The notes under the pieces are model-generated. The model worked only from the letters and a program-made list of their open reading frames with translations. It had not been told where the DNA came from and made no database searches. 64,000 nucleotides of DNA from Allopontixanthobacter confluentis (GTDB lineage Bacteria; Pseudomonadota; Alphaproteobacteria; Sphingomonadales; Sphingomonadaceae): the NCBI RefSeq assembly GCF_009827615.1, contig NZ_WTYU01000002.1, positions 479,020-543,019 on the forward strand, given 5' to 3'. Shown here in pieces: positions 25,601 to 34,542 of the stretch (positions are counted from its first letter, which is position 1; each line of letters starts with the position of its first letter). A program made the translations under genes and the position numbers.

Positions 25601-26446
25601 ATGAGCCGACTCCACCTTCATCTGGTGTCAGATTCCACGGGCGAAACGCTCGAAATGGTCGCCAAGGCCGCCCTCGCCCAGTTCGAGGATGCCGAAATCG
25701 TGCGCCACTTCTGGCCCATGGTCCGTTCGCGCCAGCATCTGGACCGGATTGTGCCTGATCTGGCGGATAATCCCGGCCTGGTCCTGTTTACTCTGGTCAA
25801 TCCTGAAACCCGCGCCCGGCTGGAAGACCATTGCCGCCAGCTGGGCCTGCCTGCCGTTCCTGCGCTGGATGCCGTCACAGAAGCGCTGGAAAACCAGCTG
25901 GGGCAGGAAGCCCATGGCCGCCCCGGGCGCCAGCATATCATGGACGAGGCCTATTTCGCGCGCGTCGATGCCATTCATTACACCATTGCCCATGATGATG
26001 GCATTGGCTGGGAAAACTGGGAAGAAGCGGATATTGTGCTGGCAGGCGTGTCGCGCTGTTCCAAAACACCGACCAGCATCTATCTGGCCAATCGCGGGTT
26101 CAAGACCGCCAATATCCCGCTGGTGGTGGAAAGCCCCCCGCCCAAGGCGCTGTACGGGTTGCGCCACCCGCTGGTGGTGGGGCTGACAACCGCCCCCGAA
26201 CGGCTGGTGCAGATCCGCCGCAACCGGCTTCTCAGCCTCAATGAAGCGACCGAGACCGCTTATGTGGATAGTGAACGGGTGCGCGAGGAAATCCAGTTCG
26301 CGCGGCGCATGTTTGCCGATAATGGCTGGCCAGTCATTGATGTGACGCGCCGTTCCATCGAAGAAACGGCCGCAGCCGTGATCAAGCTGTATAATGAACG
26401 CGACAAGCGGGAAACCGAACCGCACATCGGCACCAATCCGATATGA
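25601..26446 (+). CDS. ppsR: Pyruvate-phosphate/water dikinase regulatory protein (kinase/pyrophosphorylase, DUF299)
   Basis: A 281-residue bifunctional ADP-dependent kinase/Pi-dependent pyrophosphorylase that inactivates and reactivates PEP synthase or pyruvate phosphate dikinase. Seen: [23 protein letters not shown] at the N-terminus and the P-loop [32 protein letters not shown] near residue 150. The ATG at 25601 gives the standard [15 protein letters not shown] start; no Shine-Dalgarno sequence is seen before it, and a degenerate DnaA box overlaps the ATG. It is the first gene right of oriC (the RP001-type position). Which dikinase it regulates here is unknown. Confidence 0.93.
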   Translation: MSRLHLHLVSDSTGETLEMVAKAALAQFEDAEIVRHFWPMVRSRQHLDRIVPDLADNPGLVLFTLVNPETRARLEDHCRQLGLPAVPALDAVTEALENQLGQEAHGRPGRQHIMDEAYFARVDAIHYTIAHDDGIGWENWEEADIVLAGVSRCSKTPTSIYLANRGFKTANIPLVVESPPPKALYGLRHPLVVGLTTAPERLVQIRRNRLLSLNEATETAYVDSERVREEIQFARRMFADNGWPVIDVTRRSIEETAAAVIKLYNERDKRETEPHIGTNPI

Positions 26447-26456
26447 TCGCCGGCAA

Positions 26457-27041
26457 ATGATTATTCTGGCATCCAAATCCGCCTCGCGCGCCGCCATGCT
26501 GGATGCAGCGGGGGTGGCCTATGAAGCCGTGCCCGCCAATGTGGACGAACGCGGGATCGAAGCGGGCCTGGCTGGCCAGTCGTGCGAAGACATCGCCCTT
26601 GCCCTGGCCAAGGCCAAGGCAGCAGCGTTGACCAATGCCTATCCCGGCACGCTTGTCCTGGGCAGCGATTCGCTGGTGAGCGTGGCCGGACAACGTTTCG
26701 ACAAGCCGGCAAACCGCGCTGCTGCAGCCGAGCATCTGCGCTATTTTTCCGGCAAGACCATGCATCTTCACAGCGCGGGGGCCCTTGCCCGCGATGATGC
26801 GATTGTGTGGCAGCATGCCGCGCTGGCCACCTTGCAGGTGCGGGCGTTGTCGGACGAATTCATCCACGCCTATCTCGATGCAGAATGGCCAGAGGTGTCC
26901 CACTGCGTCGGTGTTTTCAGGATTGAGGCAATGGGTGTACAATTGTTCGATGCGGTGGATGGCGATCAGTTTACCGTTCTTGGCATGCCGCTGCTGCCGC
27001 TGCTTGGTGCGCTGAGGGATGCAGGGGAACTGCGTGCATGA
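26457..27041 (+). CDS. maf: Maf family nucleotide pyrophosphatase
   Basis: House-cleaning dNTP/NTP pyrophosphatase of 194 residues. The family signature [22 protein letters not shown] is at the N-terminus, with [18 protein letters not shown] near residue 64 (catalytic Asp) and [16 protein letters not shown] after it. The ATG at 26457 lies 10 bp after ppsR. Order ppsR-maf-aroE-coaE-dnaQ is the known origin-side series. Substrate class (dTTP/UTP or m7GTP) is not assigned. Confidence 0.94.
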   Translation: MIILASKSASRAAMLDAAGVAYEAVPANVDERGIEAGLAGQSCEDIALALAKAKAAALTNAYPGTLVLGSDSLVSVAGQRFDKPANRAAAAEHLRYFSGKTMHLHSAGALARDDAIVWQHAALATLQVRALSDEFIHAYLDAEWPEVSHCVGVFRIEAMGVQLFDAVDGDQFTVLGMPLLPLLGALRDAGELRA

Positions 27042-27054
27042 CGATGGTGAATTC

Positions 27055-27909
27055 ATGACCCTTCTTGCCCATGTCATTGGCGATCCTGTGGCACAGTCCA
27101 AATCTCCTGCGATCCATAATTTCTGGGCGGGAAAACTCGGCCTTGATGCGCATTACACCGCGCAGGGCGTGGCGACAGACGGTCTTGCAGACTATCTTGC
27201 CCGGTCGCGCCAGAACACGGACTGGCGCGGCTGTAATGTGACCATGCCGCACAAACAGGCCATCATTCCGCTGCTGGACCGGCTTGACCCGGTGGCACAG
27301 GCGATTGGCGCGGTGAACACCGTGGTGCGCGGCCCCGATGGCGCCCTGTCGGGCTATAATACGGACGCCGCCGGTTTTCTCGAACCGCTGGCGGATGATT
27401 TGGGCCGCAGCCATCTGTTCCGCATGGCGCGGGTTATCGGCACTGGCGGCGCAGCACGGGCAATCGTCGCGTCACTGGCGCAGCACGGGATGGTGGTGGT
27501 TCTGGCCGCGCGCAATCCGGACAAGGCGCGCGTGTTGCTGGATGAACTGGCTCCGGGGGCCGACCATCATGTGGCTCCGCTCGGTCATTTTGCACAGGCA
27601 ACCGATTTTGCTTTTGATGACCGCGAAGGCTGTCTTGATCTGGTGGTCAATGCCAGCCCTTTGGGCATGCGCGGCCAGCCCCCGCTTGAATTTCATTTCA
27701 GCCATGCCCCGCCCGGCTCGATCGCTTATGATATTGTGACAGACCCGGTTGAAACAGAATTTCTGGCACAAGCACGCGCCGCAGGGTTTCGCACCGTGGA
27801 TGGCCTGTCGATGCTGATCGGTCAGGCCGCTGCGGCATTTTCCCTGTTTTTCGGCATGGAGCCGCCGCGCCAGCATGATGCCGAATTGCGCGAAAGGCTG
27901 CGGGCATGA
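27055..27909 (+). CDS. aroE: Shikimate dehydrogenase
   Basis: NADPH-dependent reduction of 3-dehydroshikimate in aromatic amino acid synthesis. The 284-residue protein has the substrate motifs [16 protein letters not shown] at the N-terminus and [17 protein letters not shown] near residue 62, with the catalytic lysine (HK), and the cofactor loop [10 protein letters not shown] near 126. [14 protein letters not shown] near the end is also standard. Its start is 13 bp after maf, and its stop overlaps the coaE start by 4 nt. Confidence 0.95.
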   Translation: MTLLAHVIGDPVAQSKSPAIHNFWAGKLGLDAHYTAQGVATDGLADYLARSRQNTDWRGCNVTMPHKQAIIPLLDRLDPVAQAIGAVNTVVRGPDGALSGYNTDAAGFLEPLADDLGRSHLFRMARVIGTGGAARAIVASLAQHGMVVVLAARNPDKARVLLDELAPGADHHVAPLGHFAQATDFAFDDREGCLDLVVNASPLGMRGQPPLEFHFSHAPPGSIAYDIVTDPVETEFLAQARAAGFRTVDGLSMLIGQAAAAFSLFFGMEPPRQHDAELRERLRA

Positions 27910-28526
27910 CAAAGCCGCTTATCTTGGGGCTGACAGGGTCCATCGGCATGGGCAAATCCACCGTGGCCAGAATGTTCATGGATGCAGGCGTGCCGGTCTT
28001 TGATGCAGATGCCGCAGTGCATGTGCTGCAGGGCCGCGATGGGGCGTTACTGCCCGCAATCGAGGCGGAATTTCCCGGAACGACCAGTGCTGCGGGGGTG
28101 GACCGGGTAAAGCTGGGGGAATTAGTCTTTGGCGATCCTGCCGCACTGGAACGGCTGGAAGCCATCGTGCATCCCGCCGTTGCCACCATGCGGCAGGAAT
28201 TTCTGCTGGGCCATGCAGATGCGCCCGTGGTGATGTTCGATATTCCGCTGTTGTTCGAGAAAAACGGCCAGGACCGGGTCGATCAGGTGGTGGTCGTGTC
28301 CGCCCCTGCTGACGCACAGCGAGAGCGGGTGCTGAAGCGCCCCGGCATGACGCCGGAAAAATTTGCCCACATTCTGTCATTGCAGGTGCCCGACGCGGAA
28401 AAACGCGCCCGCGCCGATCATGTCATTGATACAGGCGGCACCCTTGCCCGCACAGAAGCCGCGGTTGCCGTGCTGGCGGACCGGCTGAAACAGCAGGCCA
28501 AAGACAATGCAGCGCGCTTAAAATGA
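27906..28526 (+). CDS. coaE: Dephospho-CoA kinase
   Basis: Last step of coenzyme A synthesis. The 206-residue P-loop kinase has Walker [18 protein letters not shown] (residues 8-24), the CoA-binding region FDADAAVH, and [11 protein letters not shown], all in place. The start overlaps aroE by 4 nt (ATGA). Confidence 0.95.
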   Translation: MTKPLILGLTGSIGMGKSTVARMFMDAGVPVFDADAAVHVLQGRDGALLPAIEAEFPGTTSAAGVDRVKLGELVFGDPAALERLEAIVHPAVATMRQEFLLGHADAPVVMFDIPLLFEKNGQDRVDQVVVVSAPADAQRERVLKRPGMTPEKFAHILSLQVPDAEKRARADHVIDTGGTLARTEAAVAVLADRLKQQAKDNAARLK

Positions 28527-28571
28527 CCGCACCCCTTGCACAGCGGCGCAGACGGTCCGATAGTATAGAGA

Positions 28572-29261
28572 ATGCGTGAAGTTGTTTTCGATACCGAAAC
28601 GACCGGTCTGGACCCCAGAACGGGGGATCGTATGGTCGAAATCGGCTGCGTCGAGATGGTCAACCGTGTGGCCACCGGCAGCAGTTACCATGCCTATTAC
28701 AATCCCCAGCGCGATATGCCGGCAGGGGCAGAGGTTGTTCACGGCCTATCTGCGGCCTTTCTGGCTGACAAGCCGCTGTTTGCCGACATTGCCGCTGACC
28801 TGATTGAATTTATCGGCGATGCGCCGCTGGTGGCGCATAATGCCAGCTTCGATTTTGGCTTTCTCAATGCCGAACTGGCGATTGCCAGCATGGAACCTGT
28901 GTGCCTGACGCGGATGGTGGACACTGTGGCCATTGCGCGCAAGAAACATCCCGGCGCCAAACTGTCGCTGGATGCGCTGTGCAGCCGCTACGGCGTGGAT
29001 CGCAGCCACCGGGTCAAGCATGGCGCGCTGCTGGATGCCGAATTGCTGGCGCAGGTCTATGTCGAATTGACCGGCGGCCGCCAGATCGGGCTGGAACTGG
29101 CGAACGAGGGGGCGGCATCTGCCAATGTGCTTGAAATTCGCGCCCGAACGCCCGTTTCGCAAGACCGGCGGGAGCCCCGCCCCCATTCGGCAAGGCCTGA
29201 GGAACTTCTGCGTCATCACGAGTTTATGAAAGGGATAAAGTCGCCGCTCTGGGGCGAATGA
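28572..29261 (+). CDS. dnaQ: DNA polymerase III epsilon subunit (proofreading exonuclease)
   Basis: 3'-5' proofreading exonuclease of the replicative polymerase. The 229-residue protein has all DEDDh residues: Asp7 and Glu9 (FDTETTG), Asp94 (HNASFDFGF), His150 and Asp155 (KHGALLDAEL). A flexible proline-rich C-terminus (EPRPHSARPEELLRHHEF) likely contacts the alpha subunit. It lies 45 bp after coaE. In Caulobacter secB follows; here a ribosome-hibernation gene follows instead. Confidence 0.95.
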   Translation: MREVVFDTETTGLDPRTGDRMVEIGCVEMVNRVATGSSYHAYYNPQRDMPAGAEVVHGLSAAFLADKPLFADIAADLIEFIGDAPLVAHNASFDFGFLNAELAIASMEPVCLTRMVDTVAIARKKHPGAKLSLDALCSRYGVDRSHRVKHGALLDAELLAQVYVELTGGRQIGLELANEGAASANVLEIRARTPVSQDRREPRPHSARPEELLRHHEFMKGIKSPLWGE

Positions 29262-29332
29262 ACACTTAAAAATCCAACCGGGTCGGCCAGATCCGCATCT
29301 GGGCGCCCCCTATAACAAAAAGAGGTATTTCA

Positions 29333-29896
29333 ATGGATATTCGCGTTTCAGGCCACCAGGTGGAAACAGGTGCAGCGCTGCAGGATCACACAGCAGAGCG
29401 CCTGAACTCGATTGTTGAGAAATATTTCAATCGCGCCCTGTCCTCCCATGTCACTTTTGGCAAAGCGCCTGCCGGTGCTTTCAGCTGCGATATTGTGACC
29501 CATGTCATGCAAGGGTTCATCGTCAAAAGTCATGGCGAAGCGCAGGATGCCCATCTCGCGCTTGATCAGGCAGCAACCAAGATCGACACCCAGCTGCGCC
29601 GCTATAAACGCCGCCTCAATGACCGGCATGAACAATCCGCCCATGCGTCGCGCGAGGAAGAAGCTGCCTACCGCATTTTCGCGCCCCAGGAAGTGGATGT
29701 GGAAGAAGCCGCCGATGCACCGCTGATTGTGGCAGAAACAAAGGTCGATATTCCTGAAAGCAGCGTGGCTGATGCCGTCATGATGCTGGACCTGCGCGAT
29801 ACCAATGCCATGTTCTTCAAAAATGCTGGAACCGGCCGCCATAATATGGTCTATCGCCGCAACGACGGATCGATCGGCTGGGTCGAACCGCATTGA
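29333..29896 (+). CDS. hpf: Ribosome hibernation-promoting factor, long form
   Basis: Stationary-phase factor that binds the 30S decoding centre and dimerises 70S ribosomes. The 187-residue protein has the N-terminal HPF/RaiA domain (MDIRVSGHQVETGAALQDHT... with a basic LRRYKRRLNDRHEQ segment) and the C-terminal dimerisation domain of the long form (LRDTNAMFFKNAGTGRHNMVYRRNDGSIG). AAAGAGG about 8 nt before the ATG is the ribosome-binding site. A strong hairpin follows before ptsN. In many relatives hpf and ptsN follow rpoN; no rpoN is here. Confidence 0.93.
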   Translation: MDIRVSGHQVETGAALQDHTAERLNSIVEKYFNRALSSHVTFGKAPAGAFSCDIVTHVMQGFIVKSHGEAQDAHLALDQAATKIDTQLRRYKRRLNDRHEQSAHASREEEAAYRIFAPQEVDVEEAADAPLIVAETKVDIPESSVADAVMMLDLRDTNAMFFKNAGTGRHNMVYRRNDGSIGWVEPH

Positions 29897-29961
29897 TGGC
29901 CTGCTTTGCTGCCCGATAGAGTGGTGGTTTTGCGGCCTTCCGCCAGATCATTCATCCAGGC

Positions 29962-29998
29962 ACTGCCTGCCCCCGCTATCGGGACGGCAGGCAGTTTC
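29962..29998 (+). terminator. Hairpin between hpf and ptsN
   Basis: A 10-bp perfect stem (29962-29971 with 29986-29995), extended by CCCG/CGGG inside, followed by a short TTT. The position 66 bp after hpf suits a terminator or a processing stem. Confidence 0.6.
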
Positions 29999-30084
29999 GG
30001 GCCACAACTTTGCTGCAGCCATCAATTGTGCTGGAGCCCACAACTCCGCCGGAGCACGGTCGTAAGACAGACGTAATTCAACTT

Positions 30085-30558
30085 ATGAACGCAAATTTCA
30101 AACTCCTTCCCGAAGCTGTCGCCATCGTGGGCGCCGCCGACAAGGCGCAGATTCTGGCCCTGCTGGCGGAGCGGCTGGCCGCAGCCTATGGGCTTGACCG
30201 TGATGAAGTGCTGGAAGGGCTGGAAGAACGTGAGAAGCTGGGCAGCACGGGTTTTGGCAGCGGTGTGGCAATCCCGCACGCGCGGATTGACGGGCTGAAG
30301 CGCCCTGTTGCCGCATTGCTCAAGCTCGAAACATCGGTGAATTTTGATTCTGCTGACGGGATGCCGGTTGATCTGGTCATTGGCCTGTTATCGCCCAGCA
30401 ATGCCGGTGTGGCGCATCTTCATGCACTGGCGGCCATTTCGCGCATGGTCCGCGATGAAGCGACTTATGAGTCGCTGGCAGGCGCCACTGATGTGGAAGC
30501 CCTGAACGCCTTGCTGACCAATCTTTCAGGCAGCGGGATAGACCGCGATGCGGCCTGA
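30085..30558 (+). CDS. ptsN: PTS IIA-like nitrogen regulatory protein PtsN
   Basis: EIIA-Ntr of the regulatory phosphotransferase system, a 157-residue phosphocarrier. The phosphorylated histidine is in GSGVAIPHARIDGL (about residue 66), preceded by REKLGSTGFG and followed by LVIGLLSPSNAGVAHLHALAAISRMV, the family core. The ATG at 30085 is chosen because the domain starts there; no clear Shine-Dalgarno is visible. Its 3' end overlaps the thioesterase start by 11 nt. Confidence 0.92.
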   Translation: MNANFKLLPEAVAIVGAADKAQILALLAERLAAAYGLDRDEVLEGLEEREKLGSTGFGSGVAIPHARIDGLKRPVAALLKLETSVNFDSADGMPVDLVIGLLSPSNAGVAHLHALAAISRMVRDEATYESLAGATDVEALNALLTNLSGSGIDRDAA

Positions 30559-31039
30559 CGATAGTTCTGCCAGCCACGAGGCGCCCGGCGCCAGCCTGCA
30601 TTACCGCGCGCTGGAACGCCTGTATGGGTCTGCGCCGGTCAACAGATTGTTCGCCTCCACACTGCAGATCGAAGGCGAAGGCCGCTCAAGGCTGATGTTC
30701 GACGTGACAGAGGCGTGTTACCATGCCGCTGGCGCCGCGCATGGCACGATTTATTTCAAAATGCTGGATGATGCCGCGTTTTATGCGGCCAATACGCTGG
30801 TGACTGACCGGTTCTTGCTGACGACATCGTTCAACCTCCATTTTACCAAGCCGGTCCGCGCAGGACGGGTCATAGCAGAAGGCCGCTGGATCAGCGGGCG
30901 GCGCAGGGTTTATGTCGCCGAAGCGCGCCTAATTGATGAAGAAGGCGATGAAATTGGCCGCGGCACTGGCACCTTCATGCGCTCGCATATCCTGTTGTCG
31001 GGCCTGGCCGGCTATAGTCCGGGCAGCGAGACTGCATGA
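30548..31039 (+). CDS. PaaI/hotdog-fold thioesterase family protein
   Basis: A 163-residue single hotdog domain: YGSAPVNRLFASTLQIEGEGRS, the helix CYHAAGAAHGTIYFKMLDDAAFYAAN (with the HG..YFKMLDDA motif typical of PaaI-like thioesterases), then LTTSFNLHFTKPVRAGRVIAEGR. Acyl-CoA thioesterase activity is a family inference; the acyl group is unknown. It is coupled to ptsN (11-nt overlap) and to the DUF1491 gene (4-nt overlap). Confidence 0.85.
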   Translation: MRPDDSSASHEAPGASLHYRALERLYGSAPVNRLFASTLQIEGEGRSRLMFDVTEACYHAAGAAHGTIYFKMLDDAAFYAANTLVTDRFLLTTSFNLHFTKPVRAGRVIAEGRWISGRRRVYVAEARLIDEEGDEIGRGTGTFMRSHILLSGLAGYSPGSETA

Positions 31040-31374
31040 GCGATGCGCGCCTTCCGGCCCATGTCGAGGTTTCGGCGCTGATTCGGGCAGTGCAGGCAAA
31101 TGGCGGTTACGCAGCAGTTCTGGCCAAGGGTGAGCGAGACGCTGGTACCATCCTTGTATTAACCATCGACAGACACCGAAACGGGGCCCTTTACGAAAGA
31201 ATGCCCCAGCCGGACGGATCGCGTAATTTCGTCGTAACAAAAAAGCAAACACCTGACAATAAACAGGAATTTGACGAATATCTTGACCGGCGCAAGCGTC
31301 AGGATAGCGATATCTGGATCATCGAGGCGGATATCGCAGATGCAGAACGGTTCATCGATTCCCTCAACGGTTAA
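31036..31374 (+). CDS. DUF1491 family protein
   Basis: A 112-residue cytosolic protein matching the DUF1491 pattern: LPAHVEVSALIRAVQANGGYAAVLAKGERDAGTI at the N-terminus and DSDIWIIEADIADAERFID at the end. The function is unknown; the family occurs almost only in alphaproteobacteria. It overlaps the thioesterase by 4 nt and ends the short ptsN operon. Confidence 0.85.
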   Translation: MSDARLPAHVEVSALIRAVQANGGYAAVLAKGERDAGTILVLTIDRHRNGALYERMPQPDGSRNFVVTKKQTPDNKQEFDEYLDRRKRQDSDIWIIEADIADAERFIDSLNG

Positions 31375-31442
31375 GTTGACTTAGTCTCAAATGTAACTAT
31401 TTGGCCCGCCAGCTACCGAGTGCGTAGGCGGTCGTGGAGGAC

Positions 31443-31565
31443 ATGGGGTCATCCAGACAGGCACGCAGACGGGTGGCGGCCGGCAGGCTTGAAATCGGAC
31501 CAAATCCTAAATCGCAAATAACGCGAACAGGTCCCACCTGCGTCTGTGCTCGTCAACCGCCGTAA
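31443..31565 (+). CDS. Possible 40-codon small frame before the cell-wall hydrolase
   Basis: ATG at 31443 with GGAGG only 2 nt upstream, which is too close. The product is basic (MGSSRQARRRVAAGRLEIG) and ends 11 bp before the hydrolase start. It could be a leader peptide or chance. No homology can be judged. Confidence 0.15.
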   Translation: MGSSRQARRRVAAGRLEIGPNPKSQITRTGPTCVCARQPP

Positions 31566-31576
31566 CGAACGAGATT

Positions 31577-32236
31577 ATGAGTCGTAAGACCAATATTGCA
31601 TCTTTGTCGGCAATCGCCGCAACACTGACAGTAACCATAGCCAGCGCCGTAAGTTCCGGCGCATTTGCCCAGCAGGGCGAAATTCACGAAATCAGCAACC
31701 AGTCTCTGACCGAAGAAACCGTCCCGGTGTTCGTGGCAGAAGAAGTGGTTCAACCCATTACAGAGCAGGTAGCCGACGACATCGCGGCTGATGCCAAGGC
31801 GAATGCCGTGCCGCAGGCCGCTTCGCTCAACGCGCTGGTTTCCAGCGTTACCACGCCCGCCAGCCTGTCCAGCGAAATGGAATGTCTGGCAGGGGCAATC
31901 TATTTTGAATCGCGCGGCGAACCTGTAGCCGGCCAGCTGGCTGTCGCTCAGGTTATCGTCAATCGCGCAGAATCCGGCCAGTTTCCCGAAAGCTATTGCG
32001 GCGTCGTCTTCCAGCGCTCGCAATTTTCCTTCGTGAAGGGCGGCGCCATGCCCAGCATCAAACGCGGATCATCCGCGTGGAAACGCGCCAAGGCTGTTGC
32101 CCGCATCGCGCATGAAGGTCTGTGGGACAGTCAGGCCGCCGATTCGCTGTATTTCCATGCGAAATATGTGCGCCCGTCATGGAGCCGCAAGAAAGTGGCC
32201 CGCGCCACCATCAACACCCATATTTTCTACCGCTGA
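31577..32236 (+). CDS. SleB-like cell wall hydrolase
   Basis: A 219-residue exported protein: signal peptide (about residues 1-33, ending SGAFAQQ), a spacer of about 60 residues, then the hydrolase-2/SleB domain from residue 95: EMECLAGAIYFESRGEPVAGQLAVAQVIVNRAESGQFPESYCGVVFQ, with the catalytic-type glutamate in FESRGE, and SLYFHAKYVRPSW, YINTHIFYR-like end. SleB-type enzymes are lytic transglycosylases of peptidoglycan; in alphaproteobacteria they are thought to help wall remodelling. The ATG lacks a good Shine-Dalgarno. A terminator follows. Confidence 0.9.
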   Translation: MSRKTNIASLSAIAATLTVTIASAVSSGAFAQQGEIHEISNQSLTEETVPVFVAEEVVQPITEQVADDIAADAKANAVPQAASLNALVSSVTTPASLSSEMECLAGAIYFESRGEPVAGQLAVAQVIVNRAESGQFPESYCGVVFQRSQFSFVKGGAMPSIKRGSSAWKRAKAVARIAHEGLWDSQAADSLYFHAKYVRPSWSRKKVARATINTHIFYR

Positions 32237-32261
32237 TTTTGCGCCGATATTTTCGGGCCGT

Positions 32262-32288
32262 TGATTTAGGGCCGATGATTTAGGGCCG
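32262..32288 (+). repeat. Tandem 14-bp repeat after the hydrolase
   Basis: TGATTTAGGGCCG occurs at 32262-32274 and again at 32276-32288, period 14. A third, degraded copy (TGATTTTGCGCCG) begins at the hydrolase stop codon at 32234. Confidence 0.8.
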
Positions 32289-32310
32289 GGAATTATCGCA
32301 AAGTGATCAA

Positions 32311-32341
32311 ACCCCCTTCCGCAATGGGAGGGGGCTTTTTC
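32311..32341. terminator. Rho-independent terminator between SleB and xth
   Basis: Nine-base-pair stem CCCCCTTCC/GGGAGGGGG (32312-32320 and 32326-32334) with a GCAAT loop and CTTTTT after it. The plus strand is the better terminator, but the stem would also serve convergent xth. Confidence 0.88.
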
Positions 32342-32344
32342 GCG

Positions 32345-33118
32345 TCAGTCCCGTACTTCAAACCATACCGGAGCATGGTCGCTGGCTTTCTCCCGCCCGC
32401 GATGGTCCTTGTCCACCCCGGCGCCCACCAGCCTGTCAGCCAGTTCAGGCGACAACAGCATATGGTCGATGCGGAAGCCATGATCGCGCTGCCACGCACC
32501 TGCCTGATAATCCCAATAGGTCCACACCCCGCCCCGCGGGTTGAGAGTGTCCAGCGCGTCGGTCCACCCGTCTGCCAGCAGCCGCGCATAGGCATCGCGT
32601 GATGCTGGCTGCATCAGGGCGTCACTTGCCATGGCCTTGGGCGACCAGACGTCCTTGTCTTCGGGGATAACGTTGAAATCGCCGACCACAGCGCAGGACA
32701 GTTCCAGCGACCAGAGATGCTGCATACGGCTGCGCAGCCGCTCCATCCATGCCAGCTTGTAATCAAATTTAGGGCCGGGCTGCGGGTTACCATTGGGCAG
32801 GTAGATGCACACAACGCGCACCCCAGCCACATCCGCTTCCAGATAACGCGCCTGTTCGTCTTCGGGCGCGCCGGGCAGGCCGCGCTGCATTTCCACCGGT
32901 TTTACCCCGTCTGCCAGGATGGCAACGCCGTTAAACCCCTTCTGGCCATGCCAGATTGCCTGATAGCCGATTTTCTCGAATTCTTCGGCGGGAAAGCCTT
33001 CGTCCTGGCTTTTCACTTCCTGCAGGCACGCAACCTTAGGCCGTGTTTCCTGCAGCCATTCAAGCAGGCGGGGAAGGCGTGCCTTGACGCCGTTGATATT
33101 GTAGCTGGAAATTTTCAT
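32345..33118 (-). CDS. xth: Exodeoxyribonuclease III (AP endonuclease)
   Basis: Base-excision-repair nuclease cleaving 5' of abasic sites and digesting duplex DNA 3'-5'. The 257-residue protein has the metal-binding Asn7 and Glu34 (KISSYNINGVKARLPRLLEW, VACLQEVK), the catalytic GDFNVIPEDKDVW, YWDYQAGAWQRDHGFRIDHML and the terminal ASDHAPVWFE. Length is normal. Symbol xthA is equally used. Confidence 0.95.
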   Translation of the reverse strand: MKISSYNINGVKARLPRLLEWLQETRPKVACLQEVKSQDEGFPAEEFEKIGYQAIWHGQKGFNGVAILADGVKPVEMQRGLPGAPEDEQARYLEADVAGVRVVCIYLPNGNPQPGPKFDYKLAWMERLRSRMQHLWSLELSCAVVGDFNVIPEDKDVWSPKAMASDALMQPASRDAYARLLADGWTDALDTLNPRGGVWTYWDYQAGAWQRDHGFRIDHMLLSPELADRLVGAGVDKDHRGREKASDHAPVWFEVRD

Positions 33119-33181
33119 GGCCGCAGCCTTAGCGCGGACCTGCGCGCAACGTCCATCATGACCTGCATATCAGGAAAGGCC

Positions 33182-33227
33182 GATCACACTGGTACTTCAG
33201 CCGGGCAGATCACACTGGCACTTCAGC
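33182..33227. repeat. Two 20-bp direct repeats between xth and erpA
   Basis: GATCACACTGGTACTTCAGC at 33182-33201 and a copy with one change at 33208-33227, period 26. Confidence 0.85.
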
Positions 33228-33249
33228 TTGGCCCTTCAAACCGGACCGG

Positions 33250-33579
33250 TCAGATGCCGAAGCTGGAACCGCAGCCGCAACCGGCTGCCGCCTGGGGATT
33301 TTCGACCTTGAAAGCCGCGCCGCCAAGCGATTCCACAAAATCCACCACACTGCCCGAAACGAGATCAAGGCTGACAGGGTCCACCACCAGCGTCACGCCA
33401 TCTGTTTCGCTGATACTGTCGTCCGCTTCGGCATTTTCTGCCAGATCGAACTTATATTGGAAGCCTGAACAGCCACCCCCTTCGACAGACAGGCGCAGAA
33501 TGGCGGGTTTTGCCTGTTTTTCGGCAATCCAGGCCACGCGTTTTGCTGCAGAAGGCGTCAAGGTAAGGCTGTGGGTCAT
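33250..33579 (-). CDS. erpA: Iron-sulfur cluster insertion protein ErpA
   Basis: A-type carrier that passes Fe-S clusters to apoproteins. The 109-residue protein has the three cysteines of the family: Cys37 (VEGGGCSGFQYKFDL) and Cys101/Cys103 (AAGCGCGSSFGI). GAAFKVENPQA precedes the end. The start at 33579 (MTHSLTLTPSA) is preferred over an upstream extension. It complements the suf operon at the right end of the window. IscA/SufA type cannot be strictly excluded. Confidence 0.9.
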   Translation of the reverse strand: MTHSLTLTPSAAKRVAWIAEKQAKPAILRLSVEGGGCSGFQYKFDLAENAEADDSISETDGVTLVVDPVSLDLVSGSVVDFVESLGGAAFKVENPQAAAGCGCGSSFGI

Positions 33580-33669
33580 CCAGCCTATGTAGGGTGCCCC
33601 ACGCGCGCGCTCAAGAGAGAGGTTCTTGTCCTGTCGTCCCACTGGGGCCAACTGGCAGAAAAGCTGCTA

Positions 33670-34101
33670 TCACACGGTCTGGATATAATGGCGCATCGCT
33701 TCTGCTTCATGGGCGATCTCATCGAGGCGTGATTTCACCAGGTCACCGATGGAAATGAAGCCGCACATTGTGCTGCCGTTCACCACTGGCAAATGGCGGA
33801 TCCGCCGCCGTGTCATCAGGCCAAGTGCGTCCAGCACCGTTTCATGCTTGCTCACGGTGATGGCAGGGGCGGTCATCACCTCGCCAACCGGGCGTTCCAG
33901 ACAATCCGAACCAGCCTCCGCCACGCGGTAGATAAGGTCCCGCTCGGAAAAGATTCCGGCCACTTCATCACCGCGCAGGACAGGCAGGGCGCCAATCCGG
34001 CGTTCGGCCAGCAGCGCAATAACTTCGCGCACCGGCGTCGACACATCGCACGTCACAATCTGCGACGGGTCGCGGCCTGCTATCAGGTGGGAAATTTCCA
34101 T
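33670..34101 (-). CDS. CBS-domain pair protein
   Basis: A 143-residue protein of two tandem CBS domains (about 9-60 and 75-128) forming a Bateman module: VTCDVSTPVREVIALLAERRIGALPVLRGDEVAGIFSERDLIYRV, then VMTAPAITVSKHETVLDALGLMTRRRIRHLPVV. Such modules bind adenosyl nucleotides and control a partner, which is not apparent here. AAGGAGG lies 7 nt before the ATG at 34101, deciding that start over the ATG at 34140. Confidence 0.92.
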   Translation of the reverse strand: MEISHLIAGRDPSQIVTCDVSTPVREVIALLAERRIGALPVLRGDEVAGIFSERDLIYRVAEAGSDCLERPVGEVMTAPAITVSKHETVLDALGLMTRRRIRHLPVVNGSTMCGFISIGDLVKSRLDEIAHEAEAMRHYIQTV

Positions 34102-34214
34102 GACGCGCTTCCTCCTTTTGATGAGGTGGAAATATGCCATGAAACATTGTCCTTGGCGAATCCGCCCGTCGAAGCGGCATTGCAACCTGTGGCCGCACGC
34201 GGCAAAGGAAAGTC

Positions 34215-34508
34215 ATGAAAGACCGTCCCTCGCTTGAAGATCCTGAAAATGCGGCTTTTGCCTGGGCGCGCTATCGCCGGCTGATGCGGTTCATGCTGCT
34301 GATAACCATCGGCACCGTGCTGATTGCCGTGGCATTGCTTTACAAGACCAACGGAATGGTCTCGGTCCATTTCTACATCGCGACTGCGCTTGGCATCGGC
34401 TTTGCCATGCTGCTGACATCCGCTCTGATGGGGCTGGTGTTCTTATCCAGCGGGACGGGGCATGATGAAAACGTGCGCGATAACCAGAAAGATTCGCGCC
34501 GCGACTGA
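34215..34508 (+). CDS. Hypothetical two-helix membrane protein
   Basis: A 97-residue protein of no known family. Residues about 25-45 (FMLLITIGTVLIAVALLY) and 53-78 (FYIATALGIGFAMLLTSALMGLVFL) are membrane helices; both ends are polar, and the C-terminus is charged (DENVRDNQKDSRRD). The topology suggests both termini in the cytoplasm. It is divergent from the CBS gene by 113 bp. Confidence 0.75.
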   Translation: MKDRPSLEDPENAAFAWARYRRLMRFMLLITIGTVLIAVALLYKTNGMVSVHFYIATALGIGFAMLLTSALMGLVFLSSGTGHDENVRDNQKDSRRD

Positions 34509-34542
34509 TTGCCGGTTGCAGATGTTCACCTGGCGATTGTGA

